This document shows positions 1 to 10,236 of a DNA stretch of 64,000 nucleotides, piece by piece; position 1 is the stretch's first letter, and every line of letters begins with the position of its first letter. Origin of the DNA: Bedellia somnulentella (lineage: Eukaryota; Arthropoda; Insecta; Lepidoptera; Bedelliidae); the NCBI GenBank assembly GCA_963576735.1, contig OY755171.1, positions 2,294,001-2,358,000 on the forward strand, given 5' to 3'. Both the position numbers and the translations under genes were made by a program. The notes beneath the pieces were generated by a model. That model saw nothing but the letters and a program-made list of their open reading frames with translations, made no database searches and was not told where the DNA came from.

Positions 1-1
1 A

Positions 2-2827
2 AATAAAAAACGGCATCTAATAGAAACGGCAGTGGAAACGGAAAAAAGCATCAAAGTCCTTTGCATTTCGGAAACGTGGCTATCGTCGTCTAAACTCGAC
101 CTTCTCTACGTAAGCGGCTTCAATCTCGCAGCTTACTACTGTAGAGCAAACCATGAAGGCGGTGGCGTCTGCATCCTGGTGAAGGACGACATGGACCACG
201 AAGAACTACATGAAATATCAGATATGTCAAAGGAACTAATATTTGAAGCTTGCGGAATTGTAATGTATTCATTAAATCTCATATTAGTAACCATATACTG
301 GCCAGATAAAAAAAGGCATCCCGACATATTCTTTAGTTCATTACAAAAAATATTACTATACTTAAATACAAAGCACGCAAAAAAAAATGTAATGATTGGA
401 GGAGACTTCAATGTTAATATGTTCGAAAACTCAGCTCTAACTACCAATCTTTTAGAACTTATGAATAGTTATAATTTTAACCAAAATGTCAAAGAGCCCA
501 CAAGAGTGACTGAAAGTAGCCAAACATGCATAGATCTTTTATTCACAAATTTTCACTGTAAGCGGAATAATATTATTGTTAAAGAGTTTGGATTCTCAGA
601 CCACAGAGGCGTACTCTGTAGAATTGAATGTAAAAAAAACATAACGCGCAAGGTCTGGTTTACTCAAAAAAGATTATATAATAAACCAAATATAGATAAC
701 TTTGTAAGAGAAATCAATAAAATTGATTTTAGTAAAGCCATCACTTTAAACAAAAATGCAAATGAAAACTTCAATGAATTTAGTCACACAATTAAATTAG
801 TTCTTAACAAAACTATACCTTTAACTAGAGTAGCAATTAAAACTTATGATAAGAAACCATGGTTATCCACTGGCATTAAAAATTCATGTAAAAATAAAAG
901 ACTCCTAAAAATTTTAAACATAAAAACCAACAATCCCATTCTTAAACAAAATTATAAAAAATATGAAAAATTATTGAAAAAGGCAATCTTTACATCAAAG
1001 CGACTTGTCAATATAAAAAGAATAAAAAAATCCGAAAACATAGTAAAAACCATGTGGTGTATTATAAAGGAAAATACAAACAAAATTTCTAAAAAGGAAA
1101 AGAAAAATATGATTATCAACATAAATAATATGCCAACAGATGACCCAAATATTATAGCAAACACTTTTAACGATCATTTTTCATCCCGCGGAGATGCAGA
1201 AGAGGCGCAAATCTTAAAAGCTCCAGTAGGCCGACCAGTTACAAAATTATCAGAAAATTCTATGTATCTTGGAGAAACGTCTGTGCAAGAAATCATAAAA
1301 ATTATAAAAGGATTAAAGAGCAAAAATAGCTACGGCCATGATGAGATTCCCCCAATCCTAATTAAAAAATGTTACGAAAAGCTGGCCCCTCCATTATGCT
1401 ATCTTGTAAATCAGTCGTTTGCAGAGGGGATAGTACCAGATTCACTTAAAGTTGCTGTAATTAAACCCCTCCATAAATGCGGTGATAAGAAAAACTTTAA
1501 CAACTTCCGCCCAGTAGCTCTTTTAACATCATTTTCTAAAATTTATGAAACCGCGATGTCGTCCCGTCTGACCAAATTCTGTGAAAAATACAAAATATTT
1601 AACGACCATCAAAACGGATTTAGGAAACATCGATCAACGTCACTAGCCGTATTTAAATTTGTACATTTCATATTAGAAATGATAAATGGGAAAAAACATG
1701 CCGTCGGCGCACTTCTCGATATGAGCAAAGCATATGAACGAATTCTACATAGGATAATGCTATTGAAACTGCATGGTATTGGCGTGAGAGGACCAGCATA
1801 TTCATGGTTTTCGTCCTATTTAAGCAATAGATTTCAGTACGTCGTAATAGATTACTATGACCACATCACGGGTGATATAAATAAAATAGAATCGAGAAAA
1901 ATTCATGTAACCAAATCAATTCCACAGGGAAGCGTACTAGGTTGTATTCTGTTTCTGTTGTATATAAACGACTTACCGGATATAATAGATTCTCCATGTA
2001 CATTGTTTGCGGATGATGTATCTGTCCTTATCCCATGTAATGACGATACCGAGGTGAATACGAAGTTAAATATGATGTTTTCAAAAATAGAAAATTGGCT
2101 TAATGATCATAATCTAAAAATAAACTATAAAAAAACAAAACTTATGCAATTTCGCCCCCACCAAAGACAGCCACTTAAAATAGATTACTCTTTTAATAAA
2201 ACAAAATTGGAATGCGTCGATAGCTATTCACTTTTAGGATTAAATATTGATTCTTATTTAAATTGGAAGGGACATATAAAGAAAATTGCCTTAAAGTTAT
2301 CTAGATTCACATATGCGCTCTATGAGTTAAAAAAGTCAACAGACAAACAAACCGCCATGAAAGCATACTATGCATACGCGCATTCTTGGCTGCAATACGG
2401 CATTATCCTTTGGGGTAACAGCACGGATACTTTAACATTGTTTAGATTGCAGAAAAGATGCATTAGAATAATAGTTAATATAGATGAGACGACAAGCTGT
2501 CGATCATACTTTACCAATTTAGGAATACCTACTCTTACTAGCATGTACATATTAGCGATAAGTATTTTTGTTAAGCAGAACATGCATTTATTTCCCCAAT
2601 ATGATAGACCAAAAAATTTAAGACCACAATCGCGATTGGCTGCCCCCCAGTCGAAATTAAGCTTAGTACATTCTGGTCCATACGCAATGGCTGTAAAAAT
2701 TTACAATAATATTCCGCAACAAATAAAAAATGAAACTAATATGGTGAAATTTAAAAAATACCTGAAAGACTTTCTCATTCGTAAATGCTACTACTCTTTA
2801 AATGAATATTTGGACTTATCTAATTGA
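2..2827 (+). CDS. LINE endonuclease-reverse transcriptase ORF, 5' end outside window
   Basis: Encodes the single polyprotein used for target-primed reverse transcription of a non-LTR retrotransposon. The frame is open to base 2; the first possible GTG at 32 is not a credible eukaryotic start, so the N terminus lies to the left. Numbering from base 32 (931 residues): an apurinic-like endonuclease occupies about residues 1-200, with ISETWL at 12-17, GGDFNVN at 123-129 and SDHRG at 189-193. The reverse transcriptase spans about 470-740, with motif A LLDMSKAYE at 561-569, PQGSVLG near 631 and the catalytic FADD at 659-662. A Cys/His-containing C-terminal region follows. There is no stop or frameshift in 2.8 kb, so this copy is young or still functional. 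The second acidic position of motif A is E where D is commoner. It fits the Jockey/CR1/Daphne group; the clade is inferred. Confidence 0.93.
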   Translation, partial: NKKRHLIETAVETEKSIKVLCISETWLSSSKLDLLYVSGFNLAAYYCRANHEGGGVCILVKDDMDHEELHEISDMSKELIFEACGIVMYSLNLILVTIYWPDKKRHPDIFFSSLQKILLYLNTKHAKKNVMIGGDFNVNMFENSALTTNLLELMNSYNFNQNVKEPTRVTESSQTCIDLLFTNFHCKRNNIIVKEFGFSDHRGVLCRIECKKNITRKVWFTQKRLYNKPNIDNFVREINKIDFSKAITLNKNANENFNEFSHTIKLVLNKTIPLTRVAIKTYDKKPWLSTGIKNSCKNKRLLKILNIKTNNPILKQNYKKYEKLLKKAIFTSKRLVNIKRIKKSENIVKTMWCIIKENTNKISKKEKKNMIININNMPTDDPNIIANTFNDHFSSRGDAEEAQILKAPVGRPVTKLSENSMYLGETSVQEIIKIIKGLKSKNSYGHDEIPPILIKKCYEKLAPPLCYLVNQSFAEGIVPDSLKVAVIKPLHKCGDKKNFNNFRPVALLTSFSKIYETAMSSRLTKFCEKYKIFNDHQNGFRKHRSTSLAVFKFVHFILEMINGKKHAVGALLDMSKAYERILHRIMLLKLHGIGVRGPAYSWFSSYLSNRFQYVVIDYYDHITGDINKIESRKIHVTKSIPQGSVLGCILFLLYINDLPDIIDSPCTLFADDVSVLIPCNDDTEVNTKLNMMFSKIENWLNDHNLKINYKKTKLMQFRPHQRQPLKIDYSFNKTKLECVDSYSLLGLNIDSYLNWKGHIKKIALKLSRFTYALYELKKSTDKQTAMKAYYAYAHSWLQYGIILWGNSTDTLTLFRLQKRCIRIIVNIDETTSCRSYFTNLGIPTLTSMYILAISIFVKQNMHLFPQYDRPKNLRPQSRLAAPQSKLSLVHSGPYAMAVKIYNNIPQQIKNETNMVKFKKYLKDFLIRKCYYSLNEYLDLSN

Positions 2828-3263
2828 TCTGTATTATTACATTAGTATTATATAAACTATAACTAGACATTTATAAAGTAAAATATAATAATATTATATT
2901 ATTTAACTTATAATTTATTTGAATTGGCTTTTTAACTAGATAGAAAAAGACATACAATTATTTTTTGACATGAATTTAATATGCGGACCTTTAATATATT
3001 TTTAATTTAATTAACTTGTAGTAATAATAAAATAAGCTAGTATTATAATTTAGCAATAAAGTTTAGTTTTAAGTTTTTTAATTTTTCCGTTTTATATCAT
3101 ACTTGTGTTTTATTCAGAATTGTCTTTTTTTCTTTTTATTATTTACCTTTTATAACTTTTATTTGTAAGTTTATATTATGCGGTGCCCTATCAGGGTTCA
3201 AGTTATGGCTCATTAAATAACAACCTGTATCACCTTGTATGTACCACTTGAATGCAATAAATG

Positions 3264-3286
3264 ATTTGAATTTGAATTTGAATTTG
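3264..3286 (+). repeat. TTTGAA tandem tail of LINE
   Basis: About four head-to-tail TTTGAA units mark the 3' terminus of the LINE. Confidence 0.8.
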
Positions 3287-3502
3287 ATCTCCTTCCAAAA
3301 TAATCGCTAAATTGAAGGGATAGTGCTTGTTATTATTATATATAGTGTTATTTTAAGCTAACAAAACATTTTTTTACAAAAAGCTTGAATTACCTGAGAT
3401 ACGAACCCGGGACGATTGATTCATAATAGTTCTAATTAAATATTCATAGTAGTTAGTTATTACTCATAAATAAAAGATGTTATTAAAGGAAAGAAAAATT
3501 TC

Positions 3503-3575
3503 GACACTGGCGGGGTTCGAACCCGCGACCTTCGGGTATACGCCCCCGTCGCTCTGCCAACTGAGCTACAGTGTC
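3503..3575 (-). repeat. tRNA-like head of SINE-A (not a tRNA gene)
   Basis: The 73-nt segment has a 7-bp acceptor stem (GACACTG/CAGTGTC), a D arm with GCTC/GAGC, box A-like TAGCTCAGTTGG and a perfect T arm around GGTTCGAACCC (box B). The anticodon arm cannot form a normal 5-bp stem with a 7-nt loop, and the unit is repeated inside a mobile element. It is best read as an internal Pol III promoter. Confidence 0.8.
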
Positions 3576-3820
3576 AGTTGGCATCCAGCGCGAAATTTAT
3601 CTATCCTTTGTTTCTTTTTTTTTACACGTTCAAGTAGTGTTTGCGTTTCCTACCTCCGAATTTTAACTAATTCGGACGGCCACTTGTCTACCTTTTCAGA
3701 TAGAATGCAAATGTTGGAAACGCCTAACTATCACATAATTTAATGTTTTTTGACATGAATTCCTCATGTGGGGATTATTACTCATAAATAAAAGATGTTA
3801 TTAAAGGAAAGAAAAATTTC

Positions 3821-3888
3821 GACACTGGCGGGGTTCGAACCCGCGACCTTCGGGTATACGCCCCCGTCGCTCTGCCAACTGAGCTAAC
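3821..3888 (-). repeat. Second tRNA-like unit of SINE-A, truncated
   Basis: Same sequence as the unit at 3503-3575, but the 5' acceptor strand is replaced by arm sequence (AACATC), so the acceptor stem is broken while box A and box B remain. Confidence 0.75.
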
Positions 3889-4428
3889 ATCTAACATCTT
3901 TTATTTATGAGTAATAATCCCCACATGAGGAATTCATGTCAAAAAATATTAAATTATGTGATAGTTAGTTATACCGCTACGCCACGGAGACGTTACCGGG
4001 GCGGTGTCAAATTTTTATTACGCTTTATTTCATATTAGTCTTACTATTGATAAACAAATTTGTCATTTAAATTGATGAAACCCCTTCATCTTTCCAAAAT
4101 GAACATTAACAAAGTGTCTGATGTGAATTCCATCGATGATAAAAATAATCGCTGCAATATTTTGAGCCATATATGAGTTAAGGTTTTTTGATGTTCCTAT
4201 GAGAGCTCTTGCGGATTCCTTAGTTTCAAGGAACCGTCGTCGTTTCATTTAGCTTCTAAATTTACATGTTAATATTCGTTTGCAATATAAGTAGATGTAA
4301 AAAAAAATGTATACGATAAAAAAATAGTACATCATCCTTCGGGAGTTCCTTATTTTCGGGGATCCATTACCGTACCATTAAGCTTCTAAATTTAGATTTT
4401 ATATTAGTTTACAATATTTTACGTTGTT

Positions 4429-5038
4429 TTAACCCTCGGCGTGCCTGGTAGAAAAAAGTTACATGGCGTGCCTGGTGGGTCGGTGAGACCCTAAATTTAA
4501 TAAAAATTTTTCTCCTACAAATTGATATCAATGTAGTATATTTTTTGATTTTATAATAAAATTAAACATGTTTTTAGGGTTTTAAATAAAATACGTGTTC
4601 GAAGTAATAATATTTCAAAAGATTTTTTAATTAAACTTTTACCTTGTTTTTTAACGTAGAATTAAACATCTTATGTTCATAAATATGCAAAATCAACTAA
4701 AACTAAAGAAATCACAATCAGACTTTGGGGATCATAATGCACATAAGTTATCTTATATTCTAAGCTAAAATAATTAGTCTTCTGCATTTCCGACATCATT
4801 TTTAGGAACATAGCAATTTCCACACTGGAAAATTGCATGTTCTATCACTTTGATGATCACATGATCCTTTCACTACTGGAGCAGGCCCCGGACTGAGGTA
4901 CCGGGCGGAGGACGACGATCAGTTCACTACGGTCAGCTACTGAGAGCGGTTGCGCGCGAATTTCAAATTAAAATGAATTATAACTGTTTAACGGCTGCGG
5001 TGGGTCTCACAGACCCAACCAGGCATGCCGAGGGTTAA
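4429..5038. mobile_element. piggyBac-type MITE, 610 bp
   Basis: TTAA at 4429-4432 and 5035-5038 bound inverted ends: CCCTCGGCGTGCCTGGT on the left and the complement of ACCAGGCATGCCGAGGG on the right, one mismatch. A GTGGGTC/GAGACCC-rich subterminal segment is present at both ends. TTAA duplication with CCC ends is diagnostic of the piggyBac superfamily. No coding potential is seen inside. Confidence 0.85.
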
Positions 5039-5089
5039 ACGATACACAGCGCCATCTCCGATGCATTTAGTAAGCAAACAATATTTTTG

Positions 5090-5275
5090 ATTTCCCATGG
5101 GAACATATTTTTTCCGGGATAAAAAGTACCCTATTATTTAATTTAGACTTCTAACTACACGTCTGAAAAATTTCAAAGCAATCGGTTCAGTGTTTACGGC
5201 GTGAAAGCGGAACAAACAAACAAACAAACAAACTCACTTTCCCATTTATAATATTAGTATATATATCCTTCAGAA
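5090..5275 (+). repeat. Relic transposon end with CAAA tract
   Basis: Shows the phrase pattern common at insect transposon ends: 'tttcccatgggaac', 'gggataaaaagtaccct', 'caatcggttcagtg', 'ggcgtgaaagcg', a (CAAA)n run, then 'tttataatattagtatat'. Family not assigned. Confidence 0.5.
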
Positions 5276-5405
5276 AGTACTTTAAATTAAAAACAACACT
5301 TTTGGACGAAACTTGGCCATTATCCAAAACACATCGATTAACACCAAGGATATGATTTCTAGTTGATAATATGCCAAATTCAATTTTATTGTATTTTATC
5401 ATTGC

Positions 5406-5653
5406 TGTGTAGTGTCGGCTTAGAATAGCACTACCCCATGTCTTCCGGTGGGTGTACGTAAGAGGTGACTAACGGTATTGGGGCTTTTGAGGGATTTTTG
5501 GGCGATGCGGTTGGAGACCCATCACCAACAACCTTTATTTTTACTATCTTTTCCCCACTCAAATTTCCAAAAGTGGCTGAGGAATTTCTAATTCCTTAGC
5601 TCTGGCTACCCCTTCTAGGGATTTATAGCCGTGAGTATATGTATGTATGTATG
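5406..5653 (+). mobile_element. SINE-R copy 1, full length
   Basis: About 250 bp from 'ctgtgtagtgtcggcttag' to the (TATG)n tail. A near-perfect direct repeat of 14-15 bp, TATTTTATCA(T/C)TGC, flanks it at 5392-5405 and 5654-5667, which shows retroposition. It is non-coding. GGTTGGAGACCC in the middle resembles a Pol III box B; no convincing box A is seen. Confidence 0.85.
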
Positions 5654-5810
5654 TATTTTATCACTGCCACAGCTCATATATTATGACCATACTAAGAGAT
5701 TCTAGCTTACCCTAAATACTGGTGGTTTTAGTGCTATGCCTGTCTGTACGCAATATGATATTATTGCCTAAAAAATATTAATTAATCTAGAGATAACATT
5801 ATTTTTTCAG

Positions 5811-8800
5811 AGTGGTATCTCCAAATGATTTAAAAATAGTGGGTAAGAATAAGATATTGATAAAAGCCAACAGTCTAAAGAAAAGTGAGCCACCCAAAGA
5901 TGAAGTGAAAGTTAAGGAGGAGGAGAAAGTAGAGTCAAATAATAATGAGGATGCTTCATCATCAGATGAAGCGAATGAAGTGTTACAAGAGGTAAGTACT
6001 GTACATACATACATACATATACTCACAACCATAAATACCAAAAATTGGTAGCTAGAGCTTCAGAGCAATAAACTCCTCAGCCACATTTTGTTGTTAATAG
6101 GGGGGGGGGGGCAGATGATAGAAATAAAGTGTCATTGGTGATGGGTCTCCAACCTCATCACCCAAAAACAACTTAAAAACCGTATACCCTTAGTCGCCTT
6201 TTACGACACCCGTAGGTAGAAAGGGGTAGTGATATTCTAAGCTGGTACTACACGACAATTACTCTAGTTCTAACTCTATCAAAGGCAGGAAATCACGAAA
6301 AGGAGCAGTCGGGGAGCAGTTTATACTTTAATATTGAGATTCCTTAGTAACATTTGAAAAATGAGTTAGGTTTTTATTTTATATAGTTGGTGTTGGATCG
6401 CTTGCCACATGGCCCATTTTTAAAAAATATAAAATTAATTATTATTAATTGATCTTGGATGTGATTTGTATGTGTATTGTATATAATTAAATAAACCGTT
6501 GAGTTACTTTTCATATATGCTTAATTTGTTTCCTTTGTCCGACCAACCAACCTACCAACCTAACCTAAATATTAATACATATTCTTTATTCAAAGGTAAA
6601 AGTGACACGAAGTGGCAGGACAGTAAAGTTACCAAAACACATAATTCAGACGCAAGAAGATCCACCGCCAAAAGCTAAGAAGAAAATTAATCCTATAACT
6701 TGTCTACAATGCAATGCGGTGAGTTACAAAGTAGTTTACAATTAATCATACCCTAAGGAGAATTGAAATAACGATGAGGGTAGAAGTATCTTCATATTAT
6801 CAATGAAAATTTTATCCTTATCTCTTCTAACCTCTAAACATCTATTTCTGTCCTACTCCCACAAACGTGGATTAAGATTTTGTCAAGTATCCAACGATAC
6901 CTCTGTAGTTATCATTTGTTTCATTGACTAGTTAGCACTATAACTAATATCACTACCATACATACATATACTCACGGCCATAAACCCCAAAAAGGGTAGC
7001 CAGAGCTTCAGAGCTGGAAAGTCCTCAGCCACTACATTATTATTTATTACACTTTGTTTGGCCTTTGTGTGTCCAGTGCAACAACTGTTTCATAGGACCG
7101 GTTGTTGTGGATATCTTTTGGGAAGTTCTATGAGGCACTAAAATGAAGAAATGCTGAGTTTGTTTGAGTTACCATAGTAAAAATATAACGTATGTCCTAA
7201 TCATCGATCTATCTATGTCCAGTAGTGCCGATTATAATCGGCAATAATAATAATTATTGGCTGATTTTGATCATTGGCAATTTAGACGTGGCATTAAGCT
7301 GTTGCAAGACTTAATAGCAGCTTAGCAGGTACACCTCAACGAACCTACATTCCAAATATTATTTTCTCATATCCCTACAAATCACTCACACATTAGTACC
7401 AAAAAATATAAGTATATCGTTGATTCACAGGAATTAGGAACAATGTACCGACTTCAGCGCCATTACGAGAAATACCCAGCTCACATCCCAACGAACGTGC
7501 ACACAAACTTGTTCCACTGCCTATTGTCTATGGTGCAAGATGGCGCCGAAGAAGATAAAACAACGATATTTATAAAGCAACTAGAACAGTTGATTGAGAA
7601 GATTAAGAAATTGCTTCCGTGCTTGTTGAAGAAGGTCGATGGAAATGGTGGAACGTTGTGCAATATTAATGAGGACATTGGCAGGTAATTAGTGAAGCTA
7701 GTAGCTATGTTCATGGTCTAAATTATGAAACAAGGAAACTATTAAACAGATTAGTTAGCCTTTATCTAGACTTTATATCTTAGATCAATAGTATGCATTT
7801 TAAGTTTCCCTTTTTTGGCATTATACTCAACTCTAGTCAACGTATACGCCCCGTCTAGTCTACTAGTACGCGTCTAGCAACTTCCTTCAGTACTTAGTAG
7901 CGATAGACAGTGTACTCACATGATAGGGGGCACGTCTATCGCCGTTTTGTATGAATACACTGTGACATGACTAAGTACAACTCATCCATCTGGGTTTCCT
8001 CATGTTGTTTTTCCTCACCGTTAACAACGACGACGAACGCAAACGAGAATAATAAATAATTTAGTTACAATACACCTTCCTGTTAACTTTACGGTGGATA
8101 TGTTTGCTTATAATGTGATATGTGCTCCCTTATTATTTATTATTATTATTACCTTCCCAATTAAATATATGTTTTTTGTTAATACTTTTGGTACTCCATA
8201 CTAAAAAGTGTTTTTTTTTGTGTTCTAGACTATTTGGCATGAATCCTGGGAAATACAATCTTAATATGGACGCGTTAAGTTGCGTGAAAGACAACGAAGG
8301 ACATTGCAAACACGACCCTCCAAAGGTGGCGAAATTTACAGCATACGTCAGTAAACCGTCACAGATATGGCTTACGAAACATCAAGAAGAAAATACTGTT
8401 GACGATGATTCCGAAAGAGATGGATGCGCCAGAATCATCGCTACCGACAAGTGGGCCGTCAAAAGGCAATACAAACATAAAAACAAAGAAAAAACAGTTA
8501 AGAATAAGAAGGTTAAATTAGTCAATGACCCTGCTGAACCACTTATAGAACTTGGAAATGAAATAATTGATACTATAGATAATATTGAAGGAATTGATAA
8601 TATCAATGGTATAGATACTATGAATGCCATAGATGCTATCAATGATATAGATAGTGTTACTACGATAGATAATATTGAGCGTGTGCAATTTTTAGATACC
8701 GATAGTGTCAAAAACGATGCGACTTTATTGAAAGAAGCAAATATATTACCGACTGACAATAATACAAAATCATCGCATTCACACTTTTATAGTACACATT

Positions 8801-9420
8801 TTGATATAAGATCTTCACCTATGAAACCGTCCGCGACGATATTTAATAAATTTCAAATAGACCCAGACAAAATGCCAAACAAATTTGAAGCGCAACTTTT
8901 GAAACCTTTATCGTTTGATACTGAGCCAAGCACAGATATTGGCGATTCTGAAAAGGATTCAGATAACTCTATAGACCTCAATGGAATTATCAAAGAACTG
9001 AATAATCATAGTAACAATTTAGTTAGTGAAATAACTGGCAACGATGTCTGCAAAGATAACGATCTTCTTGACCGTCTAACGTTTCCGGATCCGAAAGAAT
9101 GGAACGTAAATATAAGTGACGATCAAGGAATCGTTAATGATATGAAACCAAATAGTTCGTTAGTACCTGCAATGGTTTATGTGCAAGATAATTTAAGTAA
9201 TGGGACAAATTATGATAATAATTACAATAATTTTAGTGTAAGCGATAATGTTAACTCAATTAATAGTGATATGGGGACTGACAAAACTTTGAATCAAAGT
9301 ACGTCGGTGTTGCAGTTTCTCGATTCTCTTAATAGTGATTTAACGTGCCCCGTGGATTCTGAGTTAAGGAATAATTCTATAGATTTCTCTCTGGATTTGT
9401 TCTCTTTCAATCCAGAATGA
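5811..9420 (+). CDS. C2H2 zinc-finger protein, last four exons
   Basis: Exons 5811-5991, 6596-6718, 7431-7684 and 8229-9420 (stop 9418-9420) join in frame with AG/GT borders and give 582 residues; the 5' exon(s) and start codon are not found. A single finger spans the exon 2/3 junction: C96-x2-C99-x12-H112-x6-H119 (CLQC...HYEKYPAH). A helical segment follows (LFHCLLSMV, then IKQLEQLIEKIKKLLPCLL). The long C-terminal part is acidic, Asn/Asp-rich and probably disordered, and includes a run of degenerate I-D repeats at 8560-8680. The N-terminal visible part is Lys/Glu-rich. A nuclear role is inferred from the finger and basic stretches. It may belong to a ZNF839-like family, but this is a weak guess. 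Introns hold SINE-R and SINE-H pieces. Confidence 0.8.
6003..6256 (-). mobile_element. SINE-R copy 2, inside zinc-finger intron
   Basis: Minus-orientation copy starting with its CATA tail only 11 bases past the 5' splice site at 5992. It contains a run of 12 G at about 6101-6112. It ends near 'ctggtactacacgacaa'. Confidence 0.85.
6957..7036 (-). mobile_element. SINE-R fragment (3' end)
   Basis: Only the tail-proximal 80 bp remain: the CATA microsatellite, 'atactcacggccataaa' and 'ggtagccagagcttcag'. It lies in the second visible intron of the zinc-finger gene. Confidence 0.8.
7830..8035 (-). mobile_element. SINE-H relic in zinc-finger intron
   Basis: Internal SINE-H phrases are recognisable: 'gacagtgtactcacatgat', 'tatcgccgttttgtatgaa', 'catgactaagtacaactca' and 'tcctcaccgttaacaac'. 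Both ends are lost. It lies in the third visible intron. Confidence 0.75.
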
Positions 9421-9537
9421 GATTCAAATGTATTCTTATACAAAAATGTTGGAAGAATAGTTTGATATGTGTTTTTATTGTCTTTTGATCATGAACAAAT
9501 TATTGCTAGGATATAGTATTAAGGAATGAAATGTGAA

Positions 9538-9543
9538 AATAAA
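9538..9543 (+). terminator. Poly(A) signal of zinc-finger gene
   Basis: AATAAA 118 bp after the stop codon, followed by a T/G-rich stretch (TTATTTACATGTGCTTTATTT), as expected for a 3' end. Confidence 0.7.
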
Positions 9544-9640
9544 TGATTTATTTACATGTGCTTTATTTAACCTTTAATACTTTTATCATTTTCAAATTGC
9601 AAAGAAAATCCCTAGATCACTCTCTAGTGGGCTGCCGGAG

Positions 9641-9733
9641 CATACATACATATATACATATACTCACGCCATTAATTCCCATTGGGGTAGGCAGAGACTA
9701 TCGATCGCCACTTCGTACGATCCTGAAAAACCT
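9641..9733 (-). mobile_element. RTE LINE 3' end, 5'-truncated, with target duplication
   Basis: CATA tail, 'tactcacgccattaattcc', 'attggggtaggcagagact' and 'atcgatcgccactt', matching the RTE end at 40790-40862 in reverse. CTGCCGGAG flanks both sides (9632-9640 and 9734-9742). Confidence 0.85.
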
Positions 9734-10082
9734 CTGCCGGAGCAAGTTTTTATAAATTTTCATGTCATAGACAATAGTTTAAATCACATTTTGCTTGTTT
9801 GATGATATTATGTTTCTTTCTGAACTCAGTAAAGTGGCCAAGGAATGTCTAATTATATAGTTGTGAGAATAGTATGAACCAAATGATAGATAATACATTT
9901 TAGGGTGTATCGGCTAGTATATCTTTGCTGTACCACACAACCTTTACAACTTATATTTTAACAAGTTATATTTAAAGATTTGGAACTATCTGAATGTGAT
10001 GTAAGTGTATCTGAGTGAGGTTATAACTTGCTGTAAATGGCAGGGATCTTTTTAAGTTGGTATGGACAGTACAGTTGACGTG

Positions 10083-10189
10083 GCATGTGAGTTTGGAATG
10101 TTAGAAATTAAAAATTGAGAGGTTGTCCATACAAAATCTGTCATTATCTCACTTCTTGTGTGACATACTTGCTCTCACAGGCTTCATGC
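10083..10189. mobile_element. Decayed copy of the 58.6-kb foldback MITE
   Basis: The right half (ATCTGTCA, CTCACTTCT, TGTG-CA-ACT-GCTCTCACA, GCTTCATGC) matches the right arm at 58626-58680; the left half has decayed. Confidence 0.55.
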
Positions 10190-10236
10190 TAAGGGGAATC
10201 ATTCAACTAATCATCATTCATTGGGAATCGATTGTT

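Larger units (their letters stand above)
1..3286 (+). mobile_element. Non-LTR retrotransposon (LINE), 5' end off window
   Basis: Comprises the open frame above plus about 460 bp of AT-rich 3' UTR. The 3' end has AATAAA at about 3256 followed by a short TTTGAA tandem tail at 3264-3286, and unrelated repeat sequence begins right after. A tandem tail instead of poly(A) is typical of several insect LINE clades. Confidence 0.85.
3461..3961 (-). mobile_element. Composite SINE-A insertion with 11-bp target duplication
   Basis: Read on the minus strand: inverted arm X', tRNA-like unit T, arm X, a unique block Y, a second T unit, and the start of X again. The direct repeat TAGTTAGTTAT flanks it at 3450-3460 and 3962-3972. 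X' and X (3893-3961 and 3725-3799) are reverse complements about 70 bp long. The 42867-43300 copy has the same order without the first T. The variable-length target duplication argues for LINE-mediated retroposition, not DNA transposition. Confidence 0.75.
3290..4262 (-). repeat. Family D tRNA-like retroelement, interrupted
   Basis: The outer parts (about 3290-3449 and 3973-4262) match, in the same order, the copy at about 60320-60790: 'atagtgctt...ttaagctaac', a box-B-like 'acgaacccggga' segment, 'cgctacgccacg', and a region beginning near 'actattga(t/c)aaacaa'. The copy is split by the SINE-A composite at 3461-3961, so family D is older here. The tRNA-like part reads on the minus strand. 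Confidence 0.6.

Noticed and set aside
3503..3575. tRNA gene (also 43190-43262)
   Set aside because: Acceptor, D and T arms fold, but the anticodon arm does not form a normal stem and loop, and the unit lies inside a repeated composite with target duplications.
3477..3743. ORF with LAGFEPATFG peptide (also 43025-43288)
   Set aside because: This peptide is the well-known translation of a tRNA-like SINE head and flanking repeat; not a protein gene.
6541..6570. Interstitial telomere-like repeat (CCTAA words)
   Set aside because: Only two irregular CCTAA units among ACCAACC words; not an array.
8382..8759. 125-residue minus-strand ORF
   Set aside because: It is antisense to the zinc-finger gene's last exon and mirrors its I-D repeats as Ser/Ile/Val; a shadow.
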